Position numbers and translations under genes: made by a program. From Leptasterias polaris (lineage: Eukaryota; Echinodermata; Asteroidea; Forcipulatida; Asteriidae): 64,000 nt of DNA. The notes below the pieces were generated by a model. The model did not search any database, had not been told where the DNA came from, and was given only the letters and a program-made list of their open reading frames with translations. Location: assembly GCA_037783415.1 (NCBI GenBank), contig JAZGTN010000054.1, forward strand, positions 806,001 through 870,000, written 5' to 3'. Positions 28,881-42,600 of the stretch are shown one piece after another; within the stretch, counting starts at the first letter, position 1, and the number at the start of each line of letters is the position of its first letter.

Positions 28881-30587
28881 AATCCTTGATACTTACCCGG
28901 GGCCTCCCTGGATCTCCTGAGCTCCGCCTCTCCAAAAGGTACCAGAAATAAACATGTTGCAGGACATGGGCGCCCGCTCTGATCTGGGCGCATGATTTAT
29001 CAGTGTCGAGGTGGTTGTGCCATAGACATGCATGCAGCCACCTTTCGGTTTTATTCATGTGACCATCGGGGTGACATTGTTACGACAACGAGTTCAATTG
29101 TTTCCTCTGATTATTCGGGCAAGCTACAAAATTAAAGACTAACTGAGATTATTCATTTGTCTCCTATCAAAATAATTCAAACATTCTGCACAAAAAGAGC
29201 AATTCCACCTTCCCGTGCGCAGCGCTCGACAACGTCTCTTTGTATATAGCCTTTTCCAATAGCAGGGGCTTCCGTTCAAACTGCCCTTCTGATCATTAAT
29301 GAGTATGCCAGCTGTGCATCGGATCCTTCCACTTTCAAATTGAATCAAGTATCTTGCACGTAAACCAAAAAAAAGAACAGGTCAGAATTTACCCGGATCT
29401 AACCCCCTGGGACCTGACCCATTCTAGGTCAGATTGATCCAAAACCAGTGTCAAAAAGGTCCCGAGACATTCCCTTATTTTTTTAAAACAGATTCCGGGT
29501 CAAACTGACCCAGACATTTGTATAGAGAGTACGTATCTTGAGTTTTGTCTGCACCTACTTGTTTGCACCCCAACCAATGTGAGAATGTTCAAAGGAGGAG
29601 GTTTCTGCACAGTACATGAAGATGATGAAGCATAGAAGAACATTTCCTACACTTGAAAGTTTAAATAACTTTGTGTGAAAATGATTGCAAAAGGTTGATC
29701 ACGTGCGTTAATCACAAAGGTCAAGCACAGTCCTTAATGAGCTGAGTGAAAATAGATATTCGAATCACTTGCAAAAAGGGCAGAAGCAACTGCAATTCAT
29801 ATCCAGAATTCGAGCCGGAATACCAGTATAGAGAATTGCTATAGTATTCTCTGCTTGTATACACGTTCCCTTATTCACGATCAAGCCGCAGTGGTTTGTC
29901 AGACACGGTCTTGTCTTGCGAACCAACTACTGGTTGTATAGTTGGCACACCATCGGCCTCCCACGACATTCTCTAGTACCAATAACAATTCAAAACTTAT
30001 TGAGGCACGTGAAGGACAATGACGCGAAGGATAATAGAACAAAAACTGTCGCTTAAGTCTGGGCCTAGGCCTACTGGTTATTTGATGTAAAGGCGAAGGT
30101 TGTTCAATTTTTAGGGTACACTGAACACTAGCGACTGTTGTAGTGGTTGTTGACTGTGCATGTTCCTAAATAGGGGTTATAGCTTCCATATTAGAATATT
30201 TTACAGTACTTTAGTTTCAGTTGTGATATTAGTGTTGTATCAACCGTTCGTCACATGTGCAAATAAGTTCAGGGTGTCATTGTGAACATCAGGAAACGGT
30301 AAGTCAGTCAGTTTTATTATGTGTTTCATTGACAAACATGTGATAGAGTAAAACATGCCGAGTGTTACGAGTGGCATGTTGGTTTTCTAAAACGTCCTTC
30401 GTACTACAATCGCAGCGGAAGCTTTTAGCCAGCATCATCTTTTTATTCACTGTTTCTCGACATCTGAGACTTATTCATAATCGAAATCCGACTGAGTAAT
30501 GGCCTCTAATTAATTAATGGCCGTCAGACATCCTAAATAATCCAGAACTGCATGTATAAAAATAAAAAACACATTCTCAACCAGTTC
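28881..30587. other. No gene recognised
   Basis: Unique-looking sequence without convincing exons. Near 29390-29520 the words GGTCA/TGACC and ACCCGG recur in both orientations, which may be a decayed repeat. Confidence 0.4.
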
Positions 30588-33500
30588 GATTTTTCATAAG
30601 AAGTTGTAGTAACAGCTGATTTTTCATAAGAAGTTGTAGTAACAGCTGATTTTTCATAAGAAGTTGTAGTCACAGCTGATTTTTCATAAGAAGTTGTAGT
30701 CACAGCTGATTTTTCATAAGAAGTTGTAGTCACAGCTGATTTTTCATAAGAAGTTGTAGTCACAGCTGATTTTTCATAAGAAGTTGTAGTCACAGCTGAT
30801 TTTTCATAAGAAGTTGTAGTCACAGCTGATTTTTCATAAGAAGTTGTAGTCACAGCTGATTTTTCATAAGAAGTTGTAGTCACAGCTGATTTTTCATAAG
30901 AAGTTGTAGTCACAGCTGATTTTTCATAAGAAGTTGTAGTCACAGCTGATTTTTCATAAGAAGTTGTAGTCACAGCTGATTTTTCATAAGAAGTTGTAGT
31001 CACAGCTGATTTTTCATAAGAAGTTGTAGTCACAGCTGATTTTTCATAAGAAGTTGTAGTCACAGCTGATTTTTCATAAGAAGTTGTAGTCACAGCTGAT
31101 TTTTCATAAGAAGTTGTAGTCACAGCTGATTTTTCATAAGAAGTTGTAGTCACAGCTGATTTTTCATAAGAAGTTGTAGTCACAGCTGATTTTTCATAAG
31201 AAGTTGTAGTCACAGCTGATTTTTCATAAGAAGTTGTAGTCACAGCTGATTTTTCATAAGAAGTTGTAGTCACAGCTGATTTTTCATAAGAAGTTGTAGT
31301 CACAGCTGATTTTTCATAAGAAGTTGTAGTCACAGCTGATTTTTCATAAGAAGTTGTAGTCACAGCTGATTTTTCATAAGAAGTTGTAGTCACAGCTGAT
31401 TTTTCATAAGAAGTTGTAGTCACAGCTGATTTTTCATAAGAAGTTGTAGTCACAGCTGATTTTTCATAAGAAGTTGTAGTCACAGCTGATTTTTCATAAG
31501 AAGTTGTAGTCACAGCTGATTTTTCATAAGAAGTTGTAGTCACAGCTGATTTTTCATAAGAAGTTGTAGTCACAGCTGATTTTTCATAAGAAGTTGTAGT
31601 CACAGCTGATTTTTCATAAGAAGTTGTAGTCACAGCTGATTTTTCATAAGAAGTTGTAGTCACAGCTGATTTTTCATAAGAAGTTGTAGTCACAGCTGAT
31701 TTTTCATAAGAAGTTGTAGTCACAGCTGATTTTTCATAAGAAGTTGTAGTCACAGCTGATTTTTCATAAGAAGTTGTAGTCACAGCTGATTTTTCATAAG
31801 AAGTTGTAGTCACAGCTGATTTTTCATAAGAAGTTGTAGTCACAGCTGATTTTTCATAAGAAGTTGTAGTAACAGCTGATTTTTCATAAGAAGTTGTAGT
31901 AACAGCTGATTTTTCATAAGAAGTTGTAGTAACAGCTGTTTTTTCATAAGAAGTTGTAGTCACAGCTGATTTTTCATAAGAAGTTGTAGTCACAGCTGAT
32001 TTTTCATAAGAAGTTGTAGTCACAGCTGATTTTTCATAAGAAGTTGTAGTAACAGCTGATTTTTCATAAGAAGTTGTAGTCACAGCTGATTTTTCATAAG
32101 AAGTTGTAGTCACAGCTGATTTTTCATAAGAAGTTGTAGTCACAGCTGATTTTTCATAAGAAGTTGTAGTCACAGCTGATTTTTCATAAGAAGTTGTAGT
32201 CACAGCTGATTTTTCATAAGAAGTTGTAGTCACAGCTGATTTTTCATAAGAAGTTGTAGTCACAGCTGATTTTTCATAAGAAGTTGTAGTCACAGCTGAT
32301 TTTTCATAAGAAGTTGTAGTCACAGCTGATTTTTCATAAGAAGTTGTAGTCACAGCTGATTTTTCATAAGAAGTTGTAGTCACAGCTGATTTTTCATAAG
32401 AAGTTGTAGTCACAGCTGATTTTTCATAAGAAGTTGTAGTCACAGCTGATTTTTCATAAGAAGTTGTAGTCACAGCTGATTTTTCATAAGAAGTTGTAGT
32501 CACAGCTGATTTTTCATAAGAAGTTGTAGTCACAGCTGATTTTTCATAAGAAGTTGTAGTCACAGCTGATTTTTCATAAGAAGTTGTAGTCACAGCTGAT
32601 TTTTCATAAGAAGTTGTAGTCACAGCTGATTTTTCATAAGAAGTTGTAGTCACAGCTGATTTTTCATAAGAAGTTGTAGTCACAGCTGATTTTTCATAAG
32701 AAGTTGTAGTCACAGCTGATTTTTCATAAGAAGTTGTAGTCACAGCTGATTTTTCATAAGAAGTTGTAGTCACAGCTGATTTTTCATAAGAAGTTGTAGT
32801 CACAGCTGATTTTTCATAAGAAGTTGTAGTCACAGCTGATTTTTCATAAGAAGTTGTAGTCACAGCTGATTTTTCATAAGAAGTTGTAGTCACAGCTGAT
32901 TTTTCATAAGAAGTTGTAGTCACAGCTGATTTTTCATAAGAAGTTGTAGTCACAGCTGATTTTTCATAAGAAGTTGTAGTCACAGCTGATTTTTCATAAG
33001 AAGTTGTAGTCACAGCTGATTTTTCATAAGAAGTTGTAGTCACAGCTGATTTTTCATAAGAAGTTGTAGTCACAGCTGATTTTTCATAAGAAGTTGTAGT
33101 CACAGCTGATTTTTCATAAGAAGTTGTAGTAACAGCTGATTTTTCATAAGAAGTTGTAGTCACAGCTGATTTTTCATAAGAAGTTGTAGTCACAGCTGAT
33201 TTTTCATAAGAAGTTGTAGTCACAGCTGATTTTTCATAAGAAGTTGTAGTCACAGCTGATTTTTCATAAGAAGTTGTAGTCACAGCTGATTTTTCATAAG
33301 AAGTTGTAGTCACAGCTGATTTTTCATAAGAAGTTGTAGTCACAGCTGATTTTTCATAAGAAGTTGTAGTCACAGCTGATTTTTCATAAGAAGTTGTAGT
33401 CACAGCTGATTTTTCATAAGAAGTTGTAGTCACAGCTGATTTTTCATAAGAAGTTGTAGTCACAGCTGATTTTTCATAAGAAGTTGTAGTCACAGCTGAT

Positions 33501-34524
33501 TTTTCATAAGAAGTTGTAGTCACAGCTGATTTTTCATAAGAAGTTGTAGTCACAGCTGATTTTTCATAAGAAGTTGTAGTCACAGCTGATTTTTCATAAG
33601 AAGTTGTAGTAACAGCTGATTTTTCATAAGAAGTTGTAGTAACAGCTGATTTTTCATAAGAAGTTGTAGTCACAGCTGATTTTTCATAAGAAGTTGTAGT
33701 CACAGCTGATTTTTCATAAGAAGTTGTAGTCACAGCTGATTTTTCATAAGAAGTTGTAGTCACAGCTGATTTTTCATAAGAAGTTGTAGTCACAGCTGAT
33801 TTTTCATAAGAAGTTGTAGTCACAGCTGATTTTTCATAAGAAGTTGTAGTCACAGCTGATTTTTCATAAGAAGTTGTAGTAACAGCTGATTTTTCATAAG
33901 AAGTTGTAGTAACAGCTGATTTTTCATAAGAAGTTGTAGTCACAGCTGATTTTTCATAAGAAGTTGTAGTCACAGCTGATTTTTCATAAGAAGTTGTAGT
34001 CACAGCTGATTTTTCATAAGAAGTTGTAGTCACAGCTGATTTTTCATAAGAAGTTGTAGTCACAGCTGATTTTTCATAAGAAGTTGTAGTCACAGCTGAT
34101 TTTTCATAAGAAGTTGTAGTCACAGCTGATTTTTCATAAGAAGTTGTAGTCACAGCTGATTTTTCATAAGAAGTTGTAGTCACAGCTGATTTTTCATAAG
34201 AAGTTGTAGTCACAGCTGATTTTTCATAAGAAGTTGTAGTCACAGCTGATTTTTCATAAGAAGTTGTAGTCACAGCTGATTTTTCATAAGAAGTTGTAGT
34301 CACAGCTGATTTTTCATAAGAAGTTGTAGTCACAGCTGATTTTTCATAAGAAGTTGTAGTCACAGCTGATTTTTCATAAGAAGTTGTAGTCACAGCTGAT
34401 TTTTCATAAGAAGTTGTAGTAACAGCTGATTTTTCATAAGAAGTTGTAGTCACAGCTGATTTTTCATAAGAAGTTGTAGTCACAGCTGATTTTTCATAAG
34501 AAGTTGTAGTCACAGCTGATTTTT
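30588..34524. repeat. 30-bp minisatellite, about 131 copies
   Basis: A 30-bp unit (TTCATAAGAAGTTGTAGT, then CACAGCTGATTT) repeats without an indel for 3,937 bp. Variation is almost confined to one position: C in most copies, A in 12 copies (30611, 30641, 31871, 31901, 31931, 32051, 33131, 33611, 33641, 33881, 33911, 34421), plus a single A-to-T change at about 31940. One minus-strand frame is open through the whole array (decapeptide SAVTTTSYEK repeated) because 30 is a multiple of 3. No in-frame ATG precedes it after the upstream stop, so protein expression is doubtful. Confidence 0.97.
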
Positions 34525-36489
34525 GTTCCAAAAATGTCTCTAAAAAAAGTAACTTTACGTTGAGAGAAATAAAAGAATGATTCCTTTAAAAATATAATAA
34601 TTATAATTAATTCGTAAATGATAACAACAATAATAATAGCTAGACATCACAAAAGCAAGGTATTCGGGTTTTGTGAATAACAGGTAAATATTAAAAGTAA
34701 GAATACTATAAAGGTTTACAATACATGTGTATTTACATGATGTCAGTTTTGGACAGGCAGGCAGGTCAAATCAGGTCATTAACAAATATAAGAACTTTTA
34801 CAGATAATTATTAATAAAACATTCAAATTATAAGAACTGAGATTCCTAAGATATGAATTCTTGAAATAGTTAACTTCAATAAAGCGTAATTACGTGGGTT
34901 TTAAGTTTTATACTAGGGTATTTAAAGTTTCAACACGTTCTCAGCAAAGCAGTATATTTATAAAGAAAATCACGAGAGGGCGCTGTTGAGGATACGACAT
35001 TGTTGTTGTTATTGGAAGCACGAGGGACCAAACGGAAATTTCATTCACAAAGACCAAGTCCAAATCCCTTTTTTTGTGTGAGACCTTTAACCGAGGTCCA
35101 CGAGTATCATTTTTCTTCCAGTACTCAACTTCCACTTTCGACTGGCGGACAATGTCAGTAAGTGGTTCATGTCAGTCCCACTGTTATGAAGTTACGGCCT
35201 ATCATCAATGACACTATTATAGATTGCTAAAATAGGTTATGCATGTCTGGATATACATTTTTGTTTGGGGGGGGGGAATATAATCAGTGTGAAACAACGC
35301 CCGATAACATAATTGATGACGTCTCTAAAGCGGAACCTATACTGTGCGTAGTTTGACGGTAATTTTGAGCTGGGAAAGATTGTCTTTGTTGCTCACATTG
35401 TCTATTTATGAGGTCTTTGCGGCTGTAGGCAATACAAAATTAACCAACCATAATACAAAAATAGAAGTTAAAAGCGTGCACTTGGAACAAGAATCGGTAA
35501 ATGTGTACACCGTAAGGTAATTAAGCACATGCACAAGCACATGGACACTCAGTCAGTGTCGCACATTCAACGATTTGTGTTCAATAAAGAAAATTCAACG
35601 AAACGGAGTAGCGTACAATTAAATGACTATACATTAGGCAAAGACTTCAGATTGTTTTTAAATTTTTGGCAAGTCAGCCTTAATACCCCCCGAAAAAACA
35701 CCCCGAAATGTGTTTTTCCTCGAATCGACTTGCTGCCAGTTTTCATGAAGCACTTCTCCTCTTCCCAAATCAAATAGGGCCAACTTTAAAGCCTAAATTT
35801 ATCAAATCTCCTCAAAAGTTGCAGCACAGAGCCCCCAGGTTGTGAAAGATTGTTGTATACAATCTATCCTCTGCATGACCCCCAAAACGTTATTATTCAA
35901 CAATTTTGAGGGCCTACAAATTATGAAAATTAGTTTGGCGCATGAATTTTTGCCAATTTATTGTGGTGCACCCATAATAGAGTTGTAGTCGAGTCACCTG
36001 TATCGAGTCCGAGTCTGAGTCACCTGTGTCGAGGGGGAGTCCCGAGTCACTTGGTTTGGGGGGGGGGGGGGGGGGGGGTCCTTGAATTGAGTCTTACAAC
36101 TCTGATTCATACAATTAATATGGAAGAGACTATTTCAAACATTTATTTTTAGCTGCGTTCAAAAGTGTGTAAAAATTGTTCAAGTGCCGTCCTCATGTTA
36201 AGGTTCAAGTATATTATGTGCCAAGTTAATTTCAAGGTTTAATTCAGTTTCAATCTTGAATTATCCTGCGGAGAAGAGTTCCATGGAAAAAGAAAAAGAA
36301 GATGAACGTCTCCAAAAGCTCGTACAAAAACAATATATTTTCGGCTGGAGGCCGAATACCTAATAATGTGGATCGGGGCTGTGTAATTGGAATTGTATAA
36401 TTCCTTATAATATCAAGTTTCCTCTTGTTGCATTGTTTTGCATATTGCTTGCACACGCCTGATGTCTTTTACGGTTACACACAGATCCA
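34525..36489. other. No gene recognised; simple-sequence patches
   Basis: AT-rich sequence after the minisatellite. Near 35990-36055 GAGTC/CGAGTCAC words are tandemly repeated and run into a 21-bp G tract at 36058-36078. No exon with convincing splice sites was found before the signal-peptide exon at 36490. Confidence 0.4.
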
Positions 36490-36616
36490 ATGGGTTTATG
36501 CTGTCCAGCTAGAAGGCTATGGATGCTCGGTATCATCCTCCTCTCACATAAAGTGATAATGAGTCTACCATTAACAGGCTGCGATTTAAACAATCCTTTG
36601 TGCTGTGCTTATGAAC
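36490..36616 (+). CDS. RTK candidate exon 1: signal peptide
   Basis: ATG at 36490; MGLCCPARRLWMLGIILLSH and the following residues form a plausible signal peptide, then Cys-rich CDLNNPLCCAYE. Donor GTGAGT at 36617, phase 1. Membership in the kinase gene is inferred from strand, position and phase. Confidence 0.5.
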
Positions 36617-39600
36617 GTGAGTATAAATCAATATTATCAGACAATCATGACATTCACAAGCTTCTTGAGAAATATCATCCATATATCCGAATATTTCTGA
36701 GTGGTAAAAAATATTAATAACAAAACTCCGCCTATGTAAAGTGGCGCAAATCCCAAAGATTCAATCCCCATTGGTTTTGAAGGAACACTTCTGCCAGTGA
36801 TTTCGTCCAAAGGACTGGTGCTTTATTTCGATTGCTGGTTAGAAGTTGTGAAAAAGTAAGTCACATCTCTCTAAGTTTTAGTAAATACACAATGTCAACA
36901 AACATGTGGAAATATCGTTAATTAAGTGCTCACGCTGCAGTCAAAACACCGATAAACTGTTGTTGACGGGGACTTTGCTTGTTTTGATTGATCCACAGCT
37001 CGCTATGATTGATTTCCAAACAGCTGTCCTTAAAGGGACACGTTGCCTTCGGATTGGGCGCTTTGGGCTATAACAAGCGTTTGATGTGAAATGAACACGG
37101 TCGGAAAGATGTTTTAAAAGTAGAATATAATGATCCACACAAACATTCCTTAAAACTGTGTGGTTTTCCTTTTATTCGTGAACTAACACGGTCCGCCATT
37201 TATGGGAGTCAAGATTTTGACTCCCATAAATGGCCGACGTGTTCCTACTAGTCTTATTTCCAGTCGTAAAACGATGATCAGAGTGCTGCTGTGATGTGCC
37301 GTGTCTAAGTCCTCATCCCTCCTGTCCACAATAAACATTTGGTATAAACAACACCGGTTGTTTCTCTCGGTTAGTCGATCCCATGACAGTTTTCTTACCC
37401 TGATTGACGAGGTTTCTTCTTTTTGGAAACGTCTTAAATATGTTTTTTTGTGGCGATCCATTTTGACATATGAACGGTGTAGGTGTTTACATACGAAAGG
37501 TGTAGGTGTTTACATACACGTTCATACAAACCGAGCTACCTGAAGCTACGCCGCGTATTCGGGGAATAACCAGCCACATATTCCGAAAATAGAATGCATG
37601 CAACACAGGGAGGTGAACAGATGAGCCATATTATACTCACCTCCCTGTACTGCATGTGTTCTATTTTTCAGAATATGCGGCTGGTTATTCCGCGAATACG
37701 CGGCTGGCAATTTCGGGCCCAATACTGTGCTAGCTTCAGAGGTAGAAAATGGTATGTTTGTTACCCAGTGTTCATCTGATAGGTTTACCAGGCCACTGGC
37801 TACGGCAACAGCCTAACTACTGTTCATCGCGCATTTTGCCATTACATGGACGATGGTATTTACGGCTGGAAATACATATACGTTTCGCGGGAAAGATGTC
37901 GAGGGGTCAGAGGCCAATGTTGTTGTTTTTAATCACCATTCACTAATTATTACACATTAAAGGTGTTTTATTGCAAGAACAACTCTTAATAAGGATAAGG
38001 AACACCTCCAAACAGTAAAATTTCATGAGATTTGAAGGCAAAGTGTCCCTTTAATGATCTTTTTTGTTTCCTTTGACGTCGCAGAAATGGTGAATGCAAG
38101 CACAGTGATGTATGACGGAAAGGTTGTGAATTCACCCAAAAATGGATGGCGTGTCCAAGCAAATATCAGCTGGGCGAGACCTCCAGGATATTGTAAATAT
38201 TAGTCCAGCGATAAGGCCTTATCCGAATTAGAGACTACAGCTACGGCTACAACTGTACGTTGCTAAGGGTGTTGCTAAGGATGTGTTATACATCAATCTA
38301 ACCATAGCGGTAGCCGTAGTCGCCAATTCAGACTCGGTCTTACAATTAAGCTAAGCCAAATGAATACGACTCTGTTATTTAACCCTGTGGTGCCCCACCC
38401 GGCTGTCATCGGTTACTGCAGCGTGTAGACCGTGGGAAAACGTGTATACCTCCTTTATAAATTTGATTTCAAACGTTGTTCATAGTTAATAACCTTTACA
38501 GACGTTATATAGATAGTTTGGTCACAAAATGTCTTGTAAATATTTTTTATTTTTTCATTATTTGTTTTTAATTATGTTTTTACACAGTGAATTTGCAATT
38601 CTTTGTGTACACAAGTCTATGTAGAAAGTATTTTCTAACTGGAGATTCCGGGTCCATGAAAACTTAACGAATAATTAACTAAAATGTGTTTTCTGTCGAC
38701 TGGCTGCAGTTACCGGTAGGCCATCAGAGAGTACTATGCGATGAATGAAACATAAGCTAAACATACTCTATTATCGACTAGAATATAAAATAACTAGAAC
38801 TGGTACAGATTTCAGGTACTGATTTCAATGATATCAGTGGATAAACTTGCAGTGACGTTAGTTTGCAATTTCTGTGTTATGATTGGTCTGCTCCGAAGTG
38901 ACGTAGTATGTAAGTGTTGTTTGTGTACACGTATAGGCCAGGACATATCCGTCTGTGTGAAAGGGATGCGAGGTCAAAAGAACATCTGGCGGGATCCTGC
39001 CAGGCGCTCAAGGCATGTATCTGGCGTTATTAGAGAGCCACGAAGTGTGACGTCAGATGTTCAGGCTACTACAACGGCCTTATTAGCAGGGAAACTCATG
39101 GCGGCGCACTACATTGTTTATAAACACCTCTGCAAAACAAATTGATCGCGCTGTGATTCCCCATAATATTATAACCCGTGTACGTCTCGCGACGATAAGG
39201 TCACCGTTGAGTATCCGTGCACATTATGAACCGTCAGCTATTTCGAGCGATGTTTATTGTCATATCACCTTTTTTTTTACACCAAAAACATTGGTGGAAT
39301 TATTACATTTTAAATAGAAGTGTATTTCGGACATGGTAAAAAGAATGCTATTCCGCCAGGGCGGATAAGTGATTCGTCCGAGTGGATTACTAATTCGCCC
39401 CGGGCGGATTACTTTTTAGCATATGCGAATTACTATTTCACCCTGGCAAATTACTTATTCTCCCGGCGGATTACTACTTCGGCTGGGCAGATTACTTTAT
39501 GCAGTGACGAGTAGACACAAAGAAAACACGTGTTGCTCTTTTGTGATGTCTAAAGGTAATCCATCCCGGCGAAATAGTTGTGGGGGTTTTAAAGTTTTTT

Positions 39601-42600
39601 TTACAATTTCCTAAATACACTTCCGTAGAAAACAGACCTTTGTATCGCATTGCGTTATTGTTGTTGCATGGAGAGAGCCGACGGGACAACGACGTCTTAG
39701 TTTCTCGCGGTTTGGGTACCATCACAGCTTACTCGAGCATGCGTAGTCAAGGATCACGACGAACGGCTTTTATTGCATTCTCTTTATGGTCAAATGTGAA
39801 GCGGAAATTAAAGATCTACTTCAACGATAATTGAGAAATAAAACAGATTTCTGAATCTCATACGTAATGTTATTAAGTATTCTGAATTTGTAGATTGGAT
39901 TGTTTTACACCAATATTTTTTTCGTAATTTTAACTGAAAAAATAAACCTTTCTTGGGGTTTTTAAAAACTCGCGCGCTTCCATGGCTCCCTTCATAGGCA
40001 CTGTGCTTGTCCAATATTAAAGCACTTGCATTTACGCGCACCACGAACCCACTATAGGATACGTGCGTGAACCAGCGAATGATGACGTACTTGTTGGGAC
40101 GGGAAACCAGGAAGTAGCGAGGTGTCGTGTGTTTACACGGTAACTATGTATGATGATCTCATTATTCGAAGACATTCACCAAGTTAAGACGAGATAATTT
40201 ACCGTCCTGAACTCATGTGCTGTCGGTGGATGTACTCGGAACACAAATAAGAATCCAGATGTGAGTTTTTTTTACCGATTTCCATGAGAGATCCTGTCCA
40301 GAGAAGGGGGTGGGTGGAGACCAACACACGGAAAAACTTCAAGTTGACAAAATGGACAATGATTTGTAGTGCCCATTTTACGGACGACTGTCGGGATTCA
40401 ACATCGCAACTAAAACAACAGGCTTACGCCAGGGTCAATTCCAACCATGAAAGCGCCAACTACAGTGCCATCACATGCTTCACAAACGGAGAGTCAGACT
40501 GGATAGGCACAGAAGCATCAAAACATACTTCTGTAAGTAGCATAATACTATATACAATAGTTTTAAATGTTTGTTGATAATAAATAGCCACAGGTTTCAT
40601 TCAAACTGGTCATCACAATATCACATCAAGTTTGGGAAAAATGCAAAATTAAACAAGTGGTATTCACACCATCAGCACTGGTGTTTTGTGGTAGCACTTT
40701 GATGGCTTCGATAATCTGCTCATAAACACAGGCTGTTTAGATAATCTTCCAAGTTAGCTAGTGGACAGTACAAAGGAAATATTCAAACATAATCTCCCCA
40801 CTCCAAGCTGTGTACAATTGGGCTTTGTTAAGATCTCGTTTGTACTCTTAACCTTTTGAGGAATCCTAGATGTATTAGATCCTTTAAATAAAAAATAGTG
40901 ACTGCTTAATTGGCAGTTTGAATTTTCTAGATAAATGCCGTTTCCAACAGCGCCATTTCAAATGCTAATGGTACGTTGACGTTAATGGAAATATATAAGT
41001 TCATTCAAGTGAAATGTAGATTACTAATAATTTTTCAAAAAAATAAAAAAAGTTGAAAACATAACTTCTGATAATTATGTGTCAGAATACTTTTAAAAAC
41101 CCTTTTCAGGTGTTGTGCTAGCAGTGTTCCCAGCTTTCTTTCAAGTTAAACAAAACAAATAATGAATCCTTTCCTGTGATAATGATCCGTTTTATGATGT
41201 GTGCCTTATATACAATTTGTACAACACTGGCTTTGCCCTGTTTGGTGGTTATTGTCTGTGAACCTCAAGCCATTCAAGCTATAGTTTCTTTGAGAAGCCA
41301 CAAGGTTTTAATGAGCAGAGAATGACCTATAATGAATATTGGTTATTCAGGTTTACAAGAATCTATTCAATGAGAAATGTTAGATAATTGTTGTTTCTTC
41401 ATATTCTTAATAATTTCAGATTATGTAAAGAGAATCATCAAGGCGGCAGTGCTCCTTTGTCAGCAGGGTGAGAAGACATCCAAGTCCAACTCCAATTTTC
41501 CTCAACTTGTCTGCAATCCTAGCCCCCTATCAACCACGGAAACAGGACCAGACAAGGACACTGCTGTGGAAAGGTGAAGGTTTAATTTAATAACTGAACC
41601 TGTTGGCAGACCTCAACCCAAACCAGGCATTGAAGATGTCCAAGAAATACAGAGCAGGCCGGGAAGCATGATGGCAGGTACAGAGAGCAGAGCGAGACAA
41701 CAACGGAAGAAAAGAAAAGTATTGACTGAGGAAGGTGATGATTCATCAATAGCAAAGAATAGCACAACTGGGAAGTCCAAGAAAAGAACAAAGGCCGATG
41801 ATGATGGTTCAAAGAAGGGACAAGGGACGACAATTCAGGGGAAGAAGTCTGGGTAGAAGAAGGGAGGAAGTTCTGAAAGAAAATGATTAGGCAAGCAGGA
41901 CAAAAAGTGACCCCAAAATGTGGTTAAGGGAAAATTGTAAAACATGCGATAATACAAATTAATGTATCCCCTGTTTCAATGAGGTGATCAGGTTGGTGTA
42001 GAGGTATCTTTCCAGATCTTCCACCTCTAGGACTCTGGTTCGAATCCCGCTGGGGGCACTATGTGGACTGGGTTATCAGTCCCTACTTGACTGCGTGTGC
42101 TTTCCTGAAATAATTCTCTGGGGTTTTCCTCCCACATCTAAAACTGAAACTTCCTTGTCTTCTCTCCATTTGGTTCTTGGCTAGTACAGTGATTAAGTTC
42201 ACTTTTCTGAGAGTCCAATTGGCTTCACAACCAGAATAAATGAAATGAAAATTAAGTCTCTTTTGTCATCCTAAACATGTATTGAAGAGATACAGTTTGC
42301 TATGTAAAATTAATGAGCAGCCCCAGTTTGTGCTTATTGCATGGTGAACTACAGAAGTTTTTTTTTTTTGGGTGGGGGGGGGGGAGAGAAAGAGGAGTTT
42401 GAGTATTGGGGTTTTCACATTTCATGCGTAATGCGTTTTCAATCCAGGGCGAACATAAAACAATTACATTATTTTGTTTACAAGTTGCCAGACACCCTGT
42501 CTTGTTTAGTGTTCACTGTAATTTGAAATTTTTGTTTACATTTTCTTATAAGTCTACATCAAGCTGAACATTTTGATAAGGTGGTCTTTTAGTATGTCTG

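Noticed and set aside
30533..34531. A 1,332-codon open frame as a real repeat protein
   Set aside because: The 30-bp period keeps one frame open automatically, and no in-frame ATG exists after the upstream stop. Kept only as a finding to test.
34941..35135. Minus-strand 64-codon frame
   Set aside because: No splice context, domain or conserved pattern.
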